This document shows, piece by piece, positions 16,840 through 25,581 of a stretch of DNA of 64,000 bases; the stretch's first letter is position 1; the number at the start of each line of letters is the position of its first letter. Source of the stretch: Burkholderiaceae bacterium. Its GTDB lineage: Bacteria; Pseudomonadota; Gammaproteobacteria; Burkholderiales; Burkholderiaceae_E. A model generated the notes under the pieces. That model was not told where the DNA came from and did not search any database. It saw nothing but the letters and a program-made list of their open reading frames with translations. A program made the position numbers and the translations under genes. The stretch is from assembly GCA_024637155.1 (NCBI GenBank), contig JAGXFR010000015.1, positions 1 through 64,000 of the forward strand, written 5' to 3'.

Positions 16840-18381
16840 CTAGTGTAGCGGCACGCCGGGAGCTTGCGCCGTCGCCGGTGCGAACAGTGCCCGACGGTAG
16901 CCGATGGCCTCGGCGACGTGCGCGGGGGCGATCGTCGTCTCACCGTCGAGATCGCAGATCGTGCGTGCGAGCTTTTGCACGCGATGCGCGCTGCGGCTCG
17001 ACCAGTGCAGCCGCATCGCGGCGCGCTCGAGCAGCGCGGCGGACTCCGCCGGGAGCGCGCAGTGGCGGTGGATCTCGGCGGCGCCCAGCGCGGCGTTGGG
17101 CTTGCCCTGTCGGCACTGCTGGCGCTGATGCGCGAGGCAGACCCGCTCGGCGATTGTGGCGCTGGGCTCGCCGTCGGCATCGCCGCCCAGCGTGTGCTGG
17201 GCGACCGGGAGAATCCGGATCTGCAGGTCGATCCGATCGAGCAGCGGACCGGAGATGCGGCGCTGATAGTGCAGCACCTGGTTGGGCGTGCAACGGCAGC
17301 GCGGGGATCCGAAGTGTCCGCAGGCGCAGGGGTTCATCGCCGCGACGAGCTGGAAGCGGGCGGGAAATTCGACGCGGTGCAGCGCGCGGGCGATCGCGAT
17401 GTGCCCAGTCTCCAGGGGTTCGCGCAGTCCCTCCAGGGCGGCGCGGTTGAATTCCGGCAACTCGTCGAGGAACAGCACCCCGTGGTGGGCCAGGCTCGCC
17501 TCGCCGGGGCGGGGGTGGGCGCCGCCGCCGACGAGCGCGGCCGCCGAGGCACTGTGGTGGGGGGCGCGAAACGGGCGCGTGCGCCAGGATCGCGGGTCGA
17601 AGCCGCCGCGCAGGCCGGCGATCGCGGCGGTCTCGAGCGCGGTGTCCTCGTCGAGAGGGGGAAGGATCGTCGGGAGCCGCGTCGCGAGCATCGACTTTCC
17701 GGCCCCCGGGGGGCCGACCATCAGCAGGCTGTGCGAACCGGCCGCCGCGATCTCCAGCGCGCGCTTGGCTTCGCGATGTCCGCGCACATCGGCGAAATCC
17801 TCGCCGTGCTCCCGCGTCCCCGCCAGGTCCGCGGCCGGCACGGATTCGATCCTCGGCAGGGCTTCGGTTCCTCCGAGGTGAGCGCACACTTCCGCTAAGG
17901 ACGATGCGCCGTATACGCACAGGTCACGCACCAGCGCGGCCTCGATGCAATTGCCGCGGGGCACCAACAGGGCGGGCGCAGCGGCCCCGCTGTGGCAGGC
18001 GAGCGCCATCGCGAGGGCGCCGCGCACGGGGCGCAGCGCGCCGGTGAGCGAGAGTTCGCCGATCATCTCGAGCTCCTGCAACCCCTGAGTCGGCAACTGC
18101 CCGCTCGCGACGAGCAGCCCGATCGCGATCGGCAGATCGAAGCGTCCCGACTCCTTGGGGAGATCCGCGGGGGCGAGGTTGACGGCAATGCGCCGGTTCG
18201 GGAACTCGAAGCCGCTGTGGGTGAGCGCTGCGCGCACCCGCTCGCGACTCTCGCGCACTTCGGCCTCCGGAAGGCCGACGATATGGAAAGCGGGGAGCCC
18301 GGTGCCGACATGGACCTCGACCTCCACCGACGGAGCGCTCAGCCCGGCGAGGCCCCGGCTGCGGACCACGGCGATCGCCAT
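16840..18381 (-). CDS. comM: ComM/YifB family AAA+ Mg-chelatase-like ATPase
   Basis: A 513-residue YifB/ComM protein, a hexameric helicase that extends branch migration during integration of transformed DNA. Order: N-terminal Lon-protease-like fold domain (1-180, with GLPAFHIVGLPEAEVRESRERVRAA), the Mg-chelatase-type AAA+ domain with Walker A GPPGAGKS (about 222-229), Walker B VLFLDELPEF, sensor MNPCACG, and the C-terminal helical domain. A Cys-rich insertion (CACGHFGSPRCRC) typical of the family is intact. Full length, so apparently functional. ubiK follows upstream on the same strand. Confidence 0.93.
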   Translation of the reverse strand: MAIAVVRSRGLAGLSAPSVEVEVHVGTGLPAFHIVGLPEAEVRESRERVRAALTHSGFEFPNRRIAVNLAPADLPKESGRFDLPIAIGLLVASGQLPTQGLQELEMIGELSLTGALRPVRGALAMALACHSGAAAPALLVPRGNCIEAALVRDLCVYGASSLAEVCAHLGGTEALPRIESVPAADLAGTREHGEDFADVRGHREAKRALEIAAAGSHSLLMVGPPGAGKSMLATRLPTILPPLDEDTALETAAIAGLRGGFDPRSWRTRPFRAPHHSASAAALVGGGAHPRPGEASLAHHGVLFLDELPEFNRAALEGLREPLETGHIAIARALHRVEFPARFQLVAAMNPCACGHFGSPRCRCTPNQVLHYQRRISGPLLDRIDLQIRILPVAQHTLGGDADGEPSATIAERVCLAHQRQQCRQGKPNAALGAAEIHRHCALPAESAALLERAAMRLHWSSRSAHRVQKLARTICDLDGETTIAPAHVAEAIGYRRALFAPATAQAPGVPLH

Positions 18382-18426
18382 TGCGCGGTTTCCGGACCGT
18401 TGCGATCCCGCCGGCGGCGGCGCGAT

Positions 18427-18660
18427 TCAGGGCGCGTCGTTGGCCCGCGCCTGCTCGAGGGCTTCGATGCGGCGCCGCAACTTCTCGACGATCGCAAGCT
18501 GGGCCTCGAATTCGTCGCGCGTGACGAGATCCAGTCGGTCGAAGAACTGCGCGCCGAGCGCCTTGAGGTTGCGTTCGAGGTCGGCTGCGGGGCTCCCGCG
18601 CAACAGCTCGGCCATGCGTTGCTGGAAGTCTTCGAGGGGGGAGCGGGGTGACGTGTCCAT
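18427..18660 (-). CDS. ubiK: UbiK (YqiC/BMFP) ubiquinone biosynthesis accessory factor
   Basis: A 77-residue helical protein: an N-terminal segment with DFQQRMAELLRGSP, and a C-terminal coiled coil EFEAQLAIVEKLRRRIEALEQ, the BMFP/UbiK signature. UbiK binds membranes and helps assemble the aerobic ubiquinone synthesis complex. Start is ATG at 18660 (minus strand); a longer frame into the upstream region has no support. Its position next to comM and divergent from torF-glnK-amtB is the usual betaproteobacterial order. Confidence 0.88.
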   Translation of the reverse strand: MDTSPRSPLEDFQQRMAELLRGSPAADLERNLKALGAQFFDRLDLVTRDEFEAQLAIVEKLRRRIEALEQARANDAP

Positions 18661-18784
18661 GGGTAAGCAGTCTAGCGCAGCCTGGGTGGCCGCGCGACTC
18701 CCGAACGACCTGGCCGGATGGTCGACGCCGCGTGCCGCAGACGCTGCGCTGCAATGCAGCATACGGCGCATTTCGCACTTCGCC

Positions 18785-18811
18785 GGTGCGGCAATGCACC
18801 ATGGGAGTGCG
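18785..18811 (+). promoter_or_regulatory. candidate NtrC-type operator region
   Basis: Two overlapping GC-rich dyads lie 40-70 bases upstream of the sigma-54 element: GGTGC at 18785-18789 with GCACC at 18796-18800, and TGCACC at 18795-18800 with an imperfect partner AGTGCG at 18806-18811. The second resembles the NtrC consensus TGCACC-N5-GGTGCA with mismatches. Position fits an enhancer-like activator site. This is an inference from sequence only. Confidence 0.4.
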
Positions 18812-18852
18812 CCGAAAAGCGGAAACGAGGCTCCCAAGGGCCTCCCGAGGCC

Positions 18853-18868
18853 TGGCACGGTAAATGCT
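18853..18868 (+). promoter_or_regulatory. sigma-54 promoter of torF-glnK-amtB
   Basis: TGGCACGGTAAATGCT matches the sigma-54 (RpoN) -24/-12 consensus TGGCACR-N4-TTGCW at every defined position but one, with GG and GC exactly at the required spacing. It lies about 62 bases before the torF start codon. glnK-amtB is the classical NtrC/RpoN target, so nitrogen-limitation control of the three-gene unit is expected. Confidence 0.8.
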
Positions 18869-18929
18869 TTGGATTGGGTGGTGCCTTGCGGAAAGCTCCC
18901 GCCAAACGATCCAATCCTGGAGAAACACG

Positions 18930-19709
18930 ATGAAACGAGCACTTGTCCTTGCCGCCCTGAGCGGACTGTACGCCTGGATGCCCCTGTCCGCGATGGCGCA
19001 GACGCAGGCGATGTCCGATCATACGTTTAGCGCCAACCTGAGCGGCGTCAGCGAGTATCGGTACCGCGGTATCGGGCAGACCAACATCCGGCCCGCGTTG
19101 CAGGGCGGTGTCGACTACGCCCACAGTCGTGGCTACTACGCCGGCATCTGGGCCACCAACGTCAGCTGGCTCTCGGACGCGGGCGGCGGATCGGTCAGCA
19201 ATTCCCTGGAAATCGATCTCACGGCTGGCTTTCGGCGGCAGATGGGCGATTTCAGCTATGACGCGGGGCTGCTCCACTACTACTATCCGGGTACGTATCC
19301 GGCCGGGTTCACCAAACCGCATACGACCGAGCTCTTTCTCGCGGGGGGCTGGAAGATGCTGACGCTCAAGTACTCGCACGCGGTGACGGACATCTTCGGT
19401 TTCCCCGACAGCAGGGGAGCCGGGTATCTCGACGCGAGTGCGACGATGGAAGTGGGTGACGGCTACGCATTGCGCGGGCACGCCGGCTACCAGTTGATCC
19501 CGGAGTCGCTGGCCAACGGGCGCGCCAAGTCGGACTGCACGTACACCGACTGGTCGCTCGGCGTTTCGAAAGAGCTCTACGGCGTGAATGTCGGGTTGAC
19601 CTACGTCGATACCAATGCCAAGGGCGGCGCCGGAGAGTGCTACCGCAATGCCTTCAACAAGAACCTGGGGCGCCAGACGCTCGTCCTGTCGGTCGGCAAG
19701 ACGTTCTGA
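18930..19709 (+). CDS. TorF family putative porin
   Basis: A 259-residue outer-membrane protein of the TorF (gcw_chp / DUF YitT-unrelated) family. It has a signal peptide (cut after AMA near residue 23), then SANLSGVSEYRYRGIGQTNIRPALQGGVDY, the family hallmark, alternating beta strands and a C-terminal Phe (VGKTF) as in outer-membrane beta barrels. Start ATG 18930 has GGAGAA just upstream. Placed directly ahead of glnK and amtB behind a sigma-54 promoter, it may help ammonium or other nitrogen compounds cross the outer membrane; that role is inferred from context only. Confidence 0.85.
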   Translation: MKRALVLAALSGLYAWMPLSAMAQTQAMSDHTFSANLSGVSEYRYRGIGQTNIRPALQGGVDYAHSRGYYAGIWATNVSWLSDAGGGSVSNSLEIDLTAGFRRQMGDFSYDAGLLHYYYPGTYPAGFTKPHTTELFLAGGWKMLTLKYSHAVTDIFGFPDSRGAGYLDASATMEVGDGYALRGHAGYQLIPESLANGRAKSDCTYTDWSLGVSKELYGVNVGLTYVDTNAKGGAGECYRNAFNKNLGRQTLVLSVGKTF

Positions 19710-20105
<396 letters not shown>

Positions 20106-20136
20106 GCCGGCCCGAAACCGACAAAGGGGCATTGCG

Positions 20137-21678
20137 ATGAAAAAGTACGCAGGGTTATTCGCGCTGGTGCTGTTGCTGGCGCCCGCGCTTGGACAGGCTG
20201 ACACGCGACCAACGGCGGGCGGGGCGCCCCTGTTGATCGCGCAGGCCACCGCGCCCACTCCGGCGGACAGCGGTGCTGCACCGGCGGCGGCGGAAGCAAC
20301 ACCGGCGGCAGCTGCGCCGGCGGCCGTCGCGGAGGCGGCGCCGGCTGCCGCCGCAGCCGCCGCGCCCGTTCCGAACAAGGGCGACGTGGCGTTCATGTCG
20401 ATGGCGACATTGCTCGTGATCATGATGGCCGTGCCGGGCCTCGCCCTGTTCTACGGGGGGCTGGTGCGCAGCAAGAACATGCTCTCGGTGCTGATGCAGG
20501 TCCTGATGGTGTTCTCGCTGATCGTGGTGCTGTGGGCCATCTACGGCTACACGCTCACCTTCGGGGGATCCGGGGCCTTCTTCGGCAATCTCGACAAGCT
20601 GTTCCTCAAGGGGATCACGGCCGACTCGCTGGGCGCGACCTTCAGCAAGGGGGTCGTCATTCCCGAACTGACTTTCATGTCCTTCCAGGCGACCTTCGCG
20701 GCGATCACCTGCGCGCTGATCGTGGGCGCCTTCGCCGAACGGGCGCGCTTCTCCGCGGTGCTGCTCTTTTGCGTGCTGTGGTTCACCTTCGCCTACATCC
20801 CGATCGCGCACATGGTCTGGTACTGGGATGGTCCCGACGCGATCACCGACGCGGCATCGCTTGACGCCGTCACGGCGGCGGCGGGATATCTGTGGGGCAA
20901 GGGCGCGCTCGACTTCGCGGGAGGGACCGTGGTGCACATCAACGCGGGCGTCGCCGGCCTGGTCGGCGCCTACGTGATCGGCAGTCGGATCGGCTACGGA
21001 CGCGAATCGATGGCGCCGAGCTCCCTGACGAGCACCATGATCGGCGCGTCGCTGTTGTGGGTGGGCTGGTTCGGCTTCAACGCCGGCTCCAATCTGGAGG
21101 CAACCGGCACGGCGGCACTCGCTTTCGCCAACACGCTCTTCGCGACCGCGGCCGCGGCCGTATCGTGGATGTTCGGCGAGTGGATGACGAAGGGCAAGCC
21201 CTCGATGCTCGGTTGCGCTTCCGGTGCGGTTGCCGGCCTGGTCGCGGTCACTCCGGCTTGCGGCTTCGTCGGTCCGATGGGGGCGCTCGTGATCGGACTC
21301 GCGGCAGGCCTCGTCTGCCTGTGGGGCGTCAACGGACTCAAGCGCATGCTCGGGGCGGATGACTCGCTCGACGTGTTCGGCGTCCACGGAGTCGGCGGAA
21401 CGCTCGGTGCATTGCTCACCGGCGTGTTCGCAGCGCCCTGGCTGGGGGGTACCGGCGTCTACGACTACGTCGCGAACGCAGTCAGCCCGGACTACTCGAT
21501 CCTCGGGCAGGTCTGGATCCAGCTGCAGGCCGTGCTCATCACGGTGGTCTGGTCGGGGCTGGTTGCCTGGATCGCCTACAAGATCGCGGATATGGCCATC
21601 GGGCTGCGCGTCGACGCCGACGCCGAGCGCGAGGGGCTGGACATCACCTCGCACGGCGAGTCCGCCTATCATTCGTAG
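20137..21678 (+). CDS. amtB: ammonium transporter AmtB
   Basis: A 513-residue Amt protein with 11 membrane helices. After a signal-like N-terminus comes an Ala/Pro-rich linker (about residues 38-80) absent from E. coli AmtB, which accounts for the extra length. The channel residues are present: Asp in LDFAGGTVVHINAG with the first His of the twin-His pair, and the second His in DVFGVHGVGG. It conducts ammonium or ammonia into the cell and is regulated by GlnK from the gene immediately upstream. A strong stem-loop follows. Confidence 0.95.
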   Translation: MKKYAGLFALVLLLAPALGQADTRPTAGGAPLLIAQATAPTPADSGAAPAAAEATPAAAAPAAVAEAAPAAAAAAAPVPNKGDVAFMSMATLLVIMMAVPGLALFYGGLVRSKNMLSVLMQVLMVFSLIVVLWAIYGYTLTFGGSGAFFGNLDKLFLKGITADSLGATFSKGVVIPELTFMSFQATFAAITCALIVGAFAERARFSAVLLFCVLWFTFAYIPIAHMVWYWDGPDAITDAASLDAVTAAAGYLWGKGALDFAGGTVVHINAGVAGLVGAYVIGSRIGYGRESMAPSSLTSTMIGASLLWVGWFGFNAGSNLEATGTAALAFANTLFATAAAAVSWMFGEWMTKGKPSMLGCASGAVAGLVAVTPACGFVGPMGALVIGLAAGLVCLWGVNGLKRMLGADDSLDVFGVHGVGGTLGALLTGVFAAPWLGGTGVYDYVANAVSPDYSILGQVWIQLQAVLITVVWSGLVAWIAYKIADMAIGLRVDADAEREGLDITSHGESAYHS

Positions 21679-21697
21679 ACGCTGCGGGTCTGCATCC

Positions 21698-21719
21698 GGT
21701 GCGCCGCCCGCGGCGCACC
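21698..21719 (+). terminator. stem-loop after amtB
   Basis: A perfect 9-bp G+C-rich stem, GGTGCGCCG and CGGCGCACC, around the tetraloop CCCG, 20 bases after the amtB stop and followed by CTTTCC. It probably ends or attenuates the torF-glnK-amtB transcript, although the T run is weak. It separates the nitrogen unit from gshB. Confidence 0.6.
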
Positions 21720-21896
21720 GCTTTCCACGGGGCCTCGCCAAACGGACGGGGTCCCGTTTCGCGGGTGGCGGTGACATCTTTCATGCTGCATTGCGGCGTG
21801 CTGGGCTAAAATCGCCGCTCGCACGCCGCCGGCGTGTCGGGGCGGGATGGTGGATCCGTCTCCCTCCCAGAATGCCGCCATGCAGAGGAGCCGTTG

Positions 21897-22844
21897 ATGC
21901 GCGTCCTGCTGATTCTCGATCCGCTGCCGCAGATCAAGACCTACAAGGACACGAGCTACGCGATGATGGTCGAGGCCAGTGCGCGCGGCCATGAGATTCA
22001 CGTGTGCGAGCAGCGCGAGATGTGGTTCGACGGCACGCAGGTGCGTGTGACGGCCACGCGCCTGCACCTGCAGGGCACGGGTGAGGGAGCGTGGTACCGC
22101 CTCGAGGAGCCGCTTGCGCAACCGCTGCAGGCCTTCGACGCGACGCTGATGCGCAAGGATCCGCCGTTCGACCTCGAGTATCTGTACGCGACCATGCTGC
22201 TCGAGCGCGGCGCGGCGCAGGGTGCGCGCGTGTTCAACGACCCGCGCGCCATCCGCGATCACAACGAGAAGCTGGCGATCACCGAATACCCGCAGTTCAC
22301 CGCGCCGACGCTCGTCACGCGCGACCCACTGCGCCTGCGCGCCTTCGTTGCCGAGCACGGACAGGCGGTGTTCAAGTTGCTCGACGGAATGGGAGGCACT
22401 TCGATCTTCCAGGCACGCGCGGACGATCCGAACCTGTCGGTGATCATCGAGACCATGAACGAGTTTGGCGCGCGTTCGGTGATGGCGCAGCGCTATCTTC
22501 CCGAAATCAGCGAGGGCGACAAACGCATCCTGCTGATTGCCGGCGAGGTGGTGCCCTTTTCGCTGGCCAGAATCCCAAAGAAGGGCGAATCGCGGGGCAA
22601 CCTCGCGGCGGGCGGAACGGGCCGGGCGCAGCCGCTGTCGGCGCGTGACCGCGAGATCGCGGAAGCCCTCGCGCAGCCGCTCTGGAGCCGCGGTCTGCTG
22701 CTGGTCGGACTCGACGTGATCGGGGACTGCCTCACCGAGATCAATGTCACCAGCCCGACCTGCTTCCGGGAAATCATGGAGCAGACCGGCTGCGATGTGG
22801 CGGGGATGTTCATCGACGCGCTGGAGGCGGTCGTCTCGCGATGA
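21897..22844 (+). CDS. gshB: glutathione synthase
   Basis: A 315-residue prokaryotic glutathione synthase, joining gamma-glutamylcysteine and glycine with ATP. MRVLLILDPLPQIKTYKDTSYAMM is the N-terminal signature; the ATP-grasp region includes FKLLDGMGGTSIF, RYLPEISEGDKRILLIAGEVVPFSLARIP and the metal-binding EINVTSPTCFREI. Start ATG 21897 has AGAGGAG upstream. Its stop overlaps the start of the PTS EIIA gene (ATGA), so it heads an operon with the truncated PTS. Confidence 0.95.
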   Translation: MRVLLILDPLPQIKTYKDTSYAMMVEASARGHEIHVCEQREMWFDGTQVRVTATRLHLQGTGEGAWYRLEEPLAQPLQAFDATLMRKDPPFDLEYLYATMLLERGAAQGARVFNDPRAIRDHNEKLAITEYPQFTAPTLVTRDPLRLRAFVAEHGQAVFKLLDGMGGTSIFQARADDPNLSVIIETMNEFGARSVMAQRYLPEISEGDKRILLIAGEVVPFSLARIPKKGESRGNLAAGGTGRAQPLSARDREIAEALAQPLWSRGLLLVGLDVIGDCLTEINVTSPTCFREIMEQTGCDVAGMFIDALEAVVSR

Positions 22845-23290
22845 TCGGCGTGCTGGTCATCGCGCACGCGCCGCTCGCCACCGCGCTGATCCACTGCACG
22901 CGCCACATTTTCGGCGAGATGCCCAGGCAGCTCGCCGCGCTCGACGTGATTCCCGACGAGGATCCGGAAGCCGCGCGCGAGGCCGCGCAGCACCTGATCG
23001 ATCGGATCAGCGACGGCAGCGGCGTGCTGGTGCTCACCGACCTCTACGGGGCAACGCCGGCGCGCATCGCCGCCCGGCTGGCCCAGCCGCGCAAGATCGG
23101 CGTGCTGTGCGGGGTCAACCTGCCGACCCTGGTGAAGGCACTCGGCCGGCGCAAGGGAACCGATCTGGGCGACTTGATGCCGCTGCTGATCGGGGCCGGG
23201 CGCGGGGCGCTGCTGGAGTTGGGCCGCGCGGCGGCCGATACGGCCGTGCCGCTGGCGCCGGAAGCGGACGGCGGTGATGCAACGCGCTGA
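22841..23290 (+). CDS. PTS EIIA component, mannose family
   Basis: A 149-residue EIIA of the mannose/fructose-type (EIIA-Man). MIGVLVIAHAPLA holds the phosphorylatable His9, and VLVLTDLYGATPARIAARL is the second family block. No EIIB or EIIC gene is near, so, as in other betaproteobacteria, this EIIA with HPr and EI forms a regulatory phosphorelay that does not transport sugar. It overlaps gshB by 4 bases and ptsH by 14. Confidence 0.9.
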   Translation: MIGVLVIAHAPLATALIHCTRHIFGEMPRQLAALDVIPDEDPEAAREAAQHLIDRISDGSGVLVLTDLYGATPARIAARLAQPRKIGVLCGVNLPTLVKALGRRKGTDLGDLMPLLIGAGRGALLELGRAAADTAVPLAPEADGGDATR

Positions 23291-23561
23291 AGTGACCGTG
23301 CTCAACCGGCTGGGCCTGCATGCGCGGCCGTCGGCACAGCTCACCCGACTCGCCGGGAAATTTCGCTCGGAGGTCTGGATCACCGGCAAGGGACGTCGGG
23401 TGAATGCCAAGAGCATCATGGGCGTGATGATGCTGGCCGCAGGCCGGGGCACGCGGTTGGAAGTCGAGGCGCACGGGCACGATGAAGTGGAGGCGCTGGC
23501 CGCAATCTGCGCGATGTTTGCGTCGGCCTTCGACGAAGACAAGGAGCCCAGTTCGCCCTGA
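23277..23561 (+). CDS. ptsH: phosphocarrier protein HPr
   Basis: A 94-residue HPr. His15 in LGLHARPSA is the EI-dependent phosphorylation site and Ser46 in NAKSIMGVMML is the regulatory site used by HPr kinase where present. The ATG at 23277 (after an in-frame GTG at 23274) overlaps the end of the EIIA gene by 14 bases. It passes phosphate from EI to EIIA. No HPr kinase gene is in the window. Confidence 0.95.
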   Translation: MQRAEVTVLNRLGLHARPSAQLTRLAGKFRSEVWITGKGRRVNAKSIMGVMMLAAGRGTRLEVEAHGHDEVEALAAICAMFASAFDEDKEPSSP

Positions 23562-23684
23562 TGCGGACCGATCATTGCCGATAGCGCAGTCGGCGCCGGG
23601 GTCAAGCCGGTGATCGGCTAAGCTATCGGATGGAAGCACGCGTGCCGGATGGTCCGGCGCTGCGACAGGAAGGCACCCTCGACG

Positions 23685-25421
23685 ATGTTCAGTCTGCACG
23701 GCAGCGCTCTGGGAGGCGGAATCGCGATCGGCCGGGCCCGGCGGATTGCGCCGCAGCTGCGCGACGTCGCGCGCTACCGGATCGAGCCGCAGCGTGTCGC
23801 GGCCGAGGCGCTGCGGATCGAATGCGCGATCGCCGACGCGCGCCAGGAGCTCGAACAGGTCTGCGAGGAATTGCCGGCGTCCGCGCCGGCTGAAGCGCGC
23901 TCGCTGATCGACATCCACCTGATGATTCTGCAGGACGACCTGCTCGTCGAGGGCGCGCGTGCGATCGTTCTCGACCATGGCTGGAACGCCGAATGGGCGG
24001 TGGCGACACAGGCCCAGGAACTCGCGGGGAAGTTCGACGAATTCGAAGATCTGTACATGCGCGAGCGTGGCCGCGACGTTCGCCAGGTCGCCGAGCGCCT
24101 GCTCAAGACGCTCTCCGGAAGCCGTGCCTCGGAGAGCACCGAAAACGACGAGCCCGAGCTCTTCGTCGCCGAGGATATCTCCCCCGCCGACATGCTGATG
24201 CTGCGCAACAGCATCGGATTCGCGATCGATCTGGGCGGCACCACCTCCCACGCGGCGATTCTGGCGCGTTCGCTCAACATTCCGTCGATTGTCGGACTGC
24301 ACTGCGCGCGGGAACTGATCCGCGATGACGACTGGCTGATTCTCGACGCAGACGCGGGGGTGCTGATCGTCGCTCCGGACGACGAGGTGCTCGCGCAGTA
24401 CCGCACGCTGCAGGCCGAAGCCCTGCTTGCCCGCGACAAGCTCAAGCGCCTGATCCACGTCCCCGCTGTGACGGTCGACGGGGTCGCTGTTGAACTTTGG
24501 GCGAACATCGAGCTGTCCGGCGAAGCCGAGGCGGCCTGTGAGGCGGGCGCTGCCGGCGTGGGCTTGTTCCGCTCCGAGTTCCTGTTCATGAACCGGCTGG
24601 ATCTCCCCGATGAGGACGAGCAGTTCGAGGCCTATCGCGATGCGGTTGTAGCCATGCGGGGGCGGCCCGTGACGATCCGCACGCTCGACGCGGGCGCCGA
24701 CAAGCCGATCGAGGCGATGAAGGACCTGGTCGCTGCCAATCCGGCGCTGGGCCAGCGCGCGATCCGCTTTTCGCTCGCCCAGCCGGAGACCTTTCTCGTG
24801 CAGCTGCGCGCGATGTTGCGCGCTTCCGCGTTCGGCAAGGTGCGCATTCTCCTGCCGATGCTCGCGCACGGACACGAGGTGGACCAGTCGCTGCGCCTGA
24901 TCGGGCAGGCGCGCGAGCAGCTGCGCGATGCCGGGATTCCCCAGGCACAGCGCGTCGAAGTCGGCGGCATGATCGAGATTCCCGCGGCGGCGCTCTCGGC
25001 CGCCTACTTCGCGCGCCGGCTCGACTTCCTGGCCATCGGCACCAACGATCTCACGCAGTACACGCTGGCCATCGACCGCGACGACAACACGGTGGCCGCT
25101 CTCTACGATCCGTACCATCCGGCGGTGCTGCGTCTCATTGCCGGGACCATCCGGGCGGCGAACAAGCTGCGCCGGGGCGTGTCGGTCTGTGGCGAGCTGG
25201 CCGGCGAGCCGGCCGCGACGCCGCTGCTGCTCGGCATGGGATTGCGACAGTTCTCGATGCACCCGGCCAACCTGTTGCGGGTCAAGCGTGAGGTGCTGCA
25301 GTCCAACGCCGGGATCCTCTCGTCACGGGTCGCACGCGTCCTGCGGGCCGAAGATCCGGTGCGCGCCCGCGCGCTGCGTGAGCACTTGCTCGATCCGGAA
25401 CGCGGCGGCCACACCGGTTGA
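23685..25421 (+). CDS. ptsI: PTS enzyme I (phosphoenolpyruvate-protein phosphotransferase)
   Basis: A 578-residue enzyme I. Domains: N-terminal HPr-binding helical domain, the swivelling His domain with GGTTSHAAILARS (His189, same number as E. coli), and the PEP-binding TIM barrel with FRSEFLFMNR, RTLDAGADKP, GGMIEIPAA, IGTNDLTQYTLA and the active-site Cys in SVCGELAGEP. Start taken at MFSLHG (23685). It loads phosphate from PEP onto HPr. A 123-base gap separates it from ptsH. Confidence 0.95.
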   Translation: MFSLHGSALGGGIAIGRARRIAPQLRDVARYRIEPQRVAAEALRIECAIADARQELEQVCEELPASAPAEARSLIDIHLMILQDDLLVEGARAIVLDHGWNAEWAVATQAQELAGKFDEFEDLYMRERGRDVRQVAERLLKTLSGSRASESTENDEPELFVAEDISPADMLMLRNSIGFAIDLGGTTSHAAILARSLNIPSIVGLHCARELIRDDDWLILDADAGVLIVAPDDEVLAQYRTLQAEALLARDKLKRLIHVPAVTVDGVAVELWANIELSGEAEAACEAGAAGVGLFRSEFLFMNRLDLPDEDEQFEAYRDAVVAMRGRPVTIRTLDAGADKPIEAMKDLVAANPALGQRAIRFSLAQPETFLVQLRAMLRASAFGKVRILLPMLAHGHEVDQSLRLIGQAREQLRDAGIPQAQRVEVGGMIEIPAAALSAAYFARRLDFLAIGTNDLTQYTLAIDRDDNTVAALYDPYHPAVLRLIAGTIRAANKLRRGVSVCGELAGEPAATPLLLGMGLRQFSMHPANLLRVKREVLQSNAGILSSRVARVLRAEDPVRARALREHLLDPERGGHTG

Positions 25422-25454
25422 CAGGGGCGCGCACCTGGCGCTATGTTCAGGCCA

Positions 25455-25510
25455 CGCGCCGATTTGAGCACCAGCTTGCGGGCGCGAAATAAATGCGGCT
25501 AAAGCGGCAG
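25455..25510 (+). promoter_or_regulatory. SAM-II (SAM-alpha) riboswitch upstream of metX
   Basis: The sequence carries the conserved elements of the SAM-II aptamer in order: P1 stem CGCGCC (25455-25460) pairing perfectly with GGCGCG (25481-25486); loop starting GATTTGAGC and containing CAGCTTGC; then the 3' segment AAATAAATG and GGCTAAAG that forms the pseudoknot and SAM site. It lies about 70 bases before metX, a typical SAM-II target. It should shut down methionine synthesis when S-adenosylmethionine is high. Confidence 0.85.
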
Positions 25511-25527
25511 GCTTGCGAGTTCACGCG

Positions 25528-25563
25528 ACCCGATCCGCCCCCGAAGCGCTGGTCGGGTTTTTT
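25528..25563 (+). terminator. possible intrinsic terminator in the metX leader
   Basis: ACCCGA (25528-25533) pairs with TCGGGT (25553-25558), with a possible inner CGC/GCG pair, and six Ts run from 25558 to 25563. Placed between the SAM-II aptamer and the metX start codon, it would allow transcription-level control by the riboswitch. The loop is large (19 bases), so the structure is plausible but not certain. Confidence 0.6.
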
Positions 25564-25581
25564 ATTGGTGCGGACACGGCA

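Noticed and set aside
22841-25421. A complete sugar-transporting PTS
   Set aside because: Only EIIA, HPr and EI are present; no EIIB or EIIC gene is in the locus, so a regulatory relay is the better reading.
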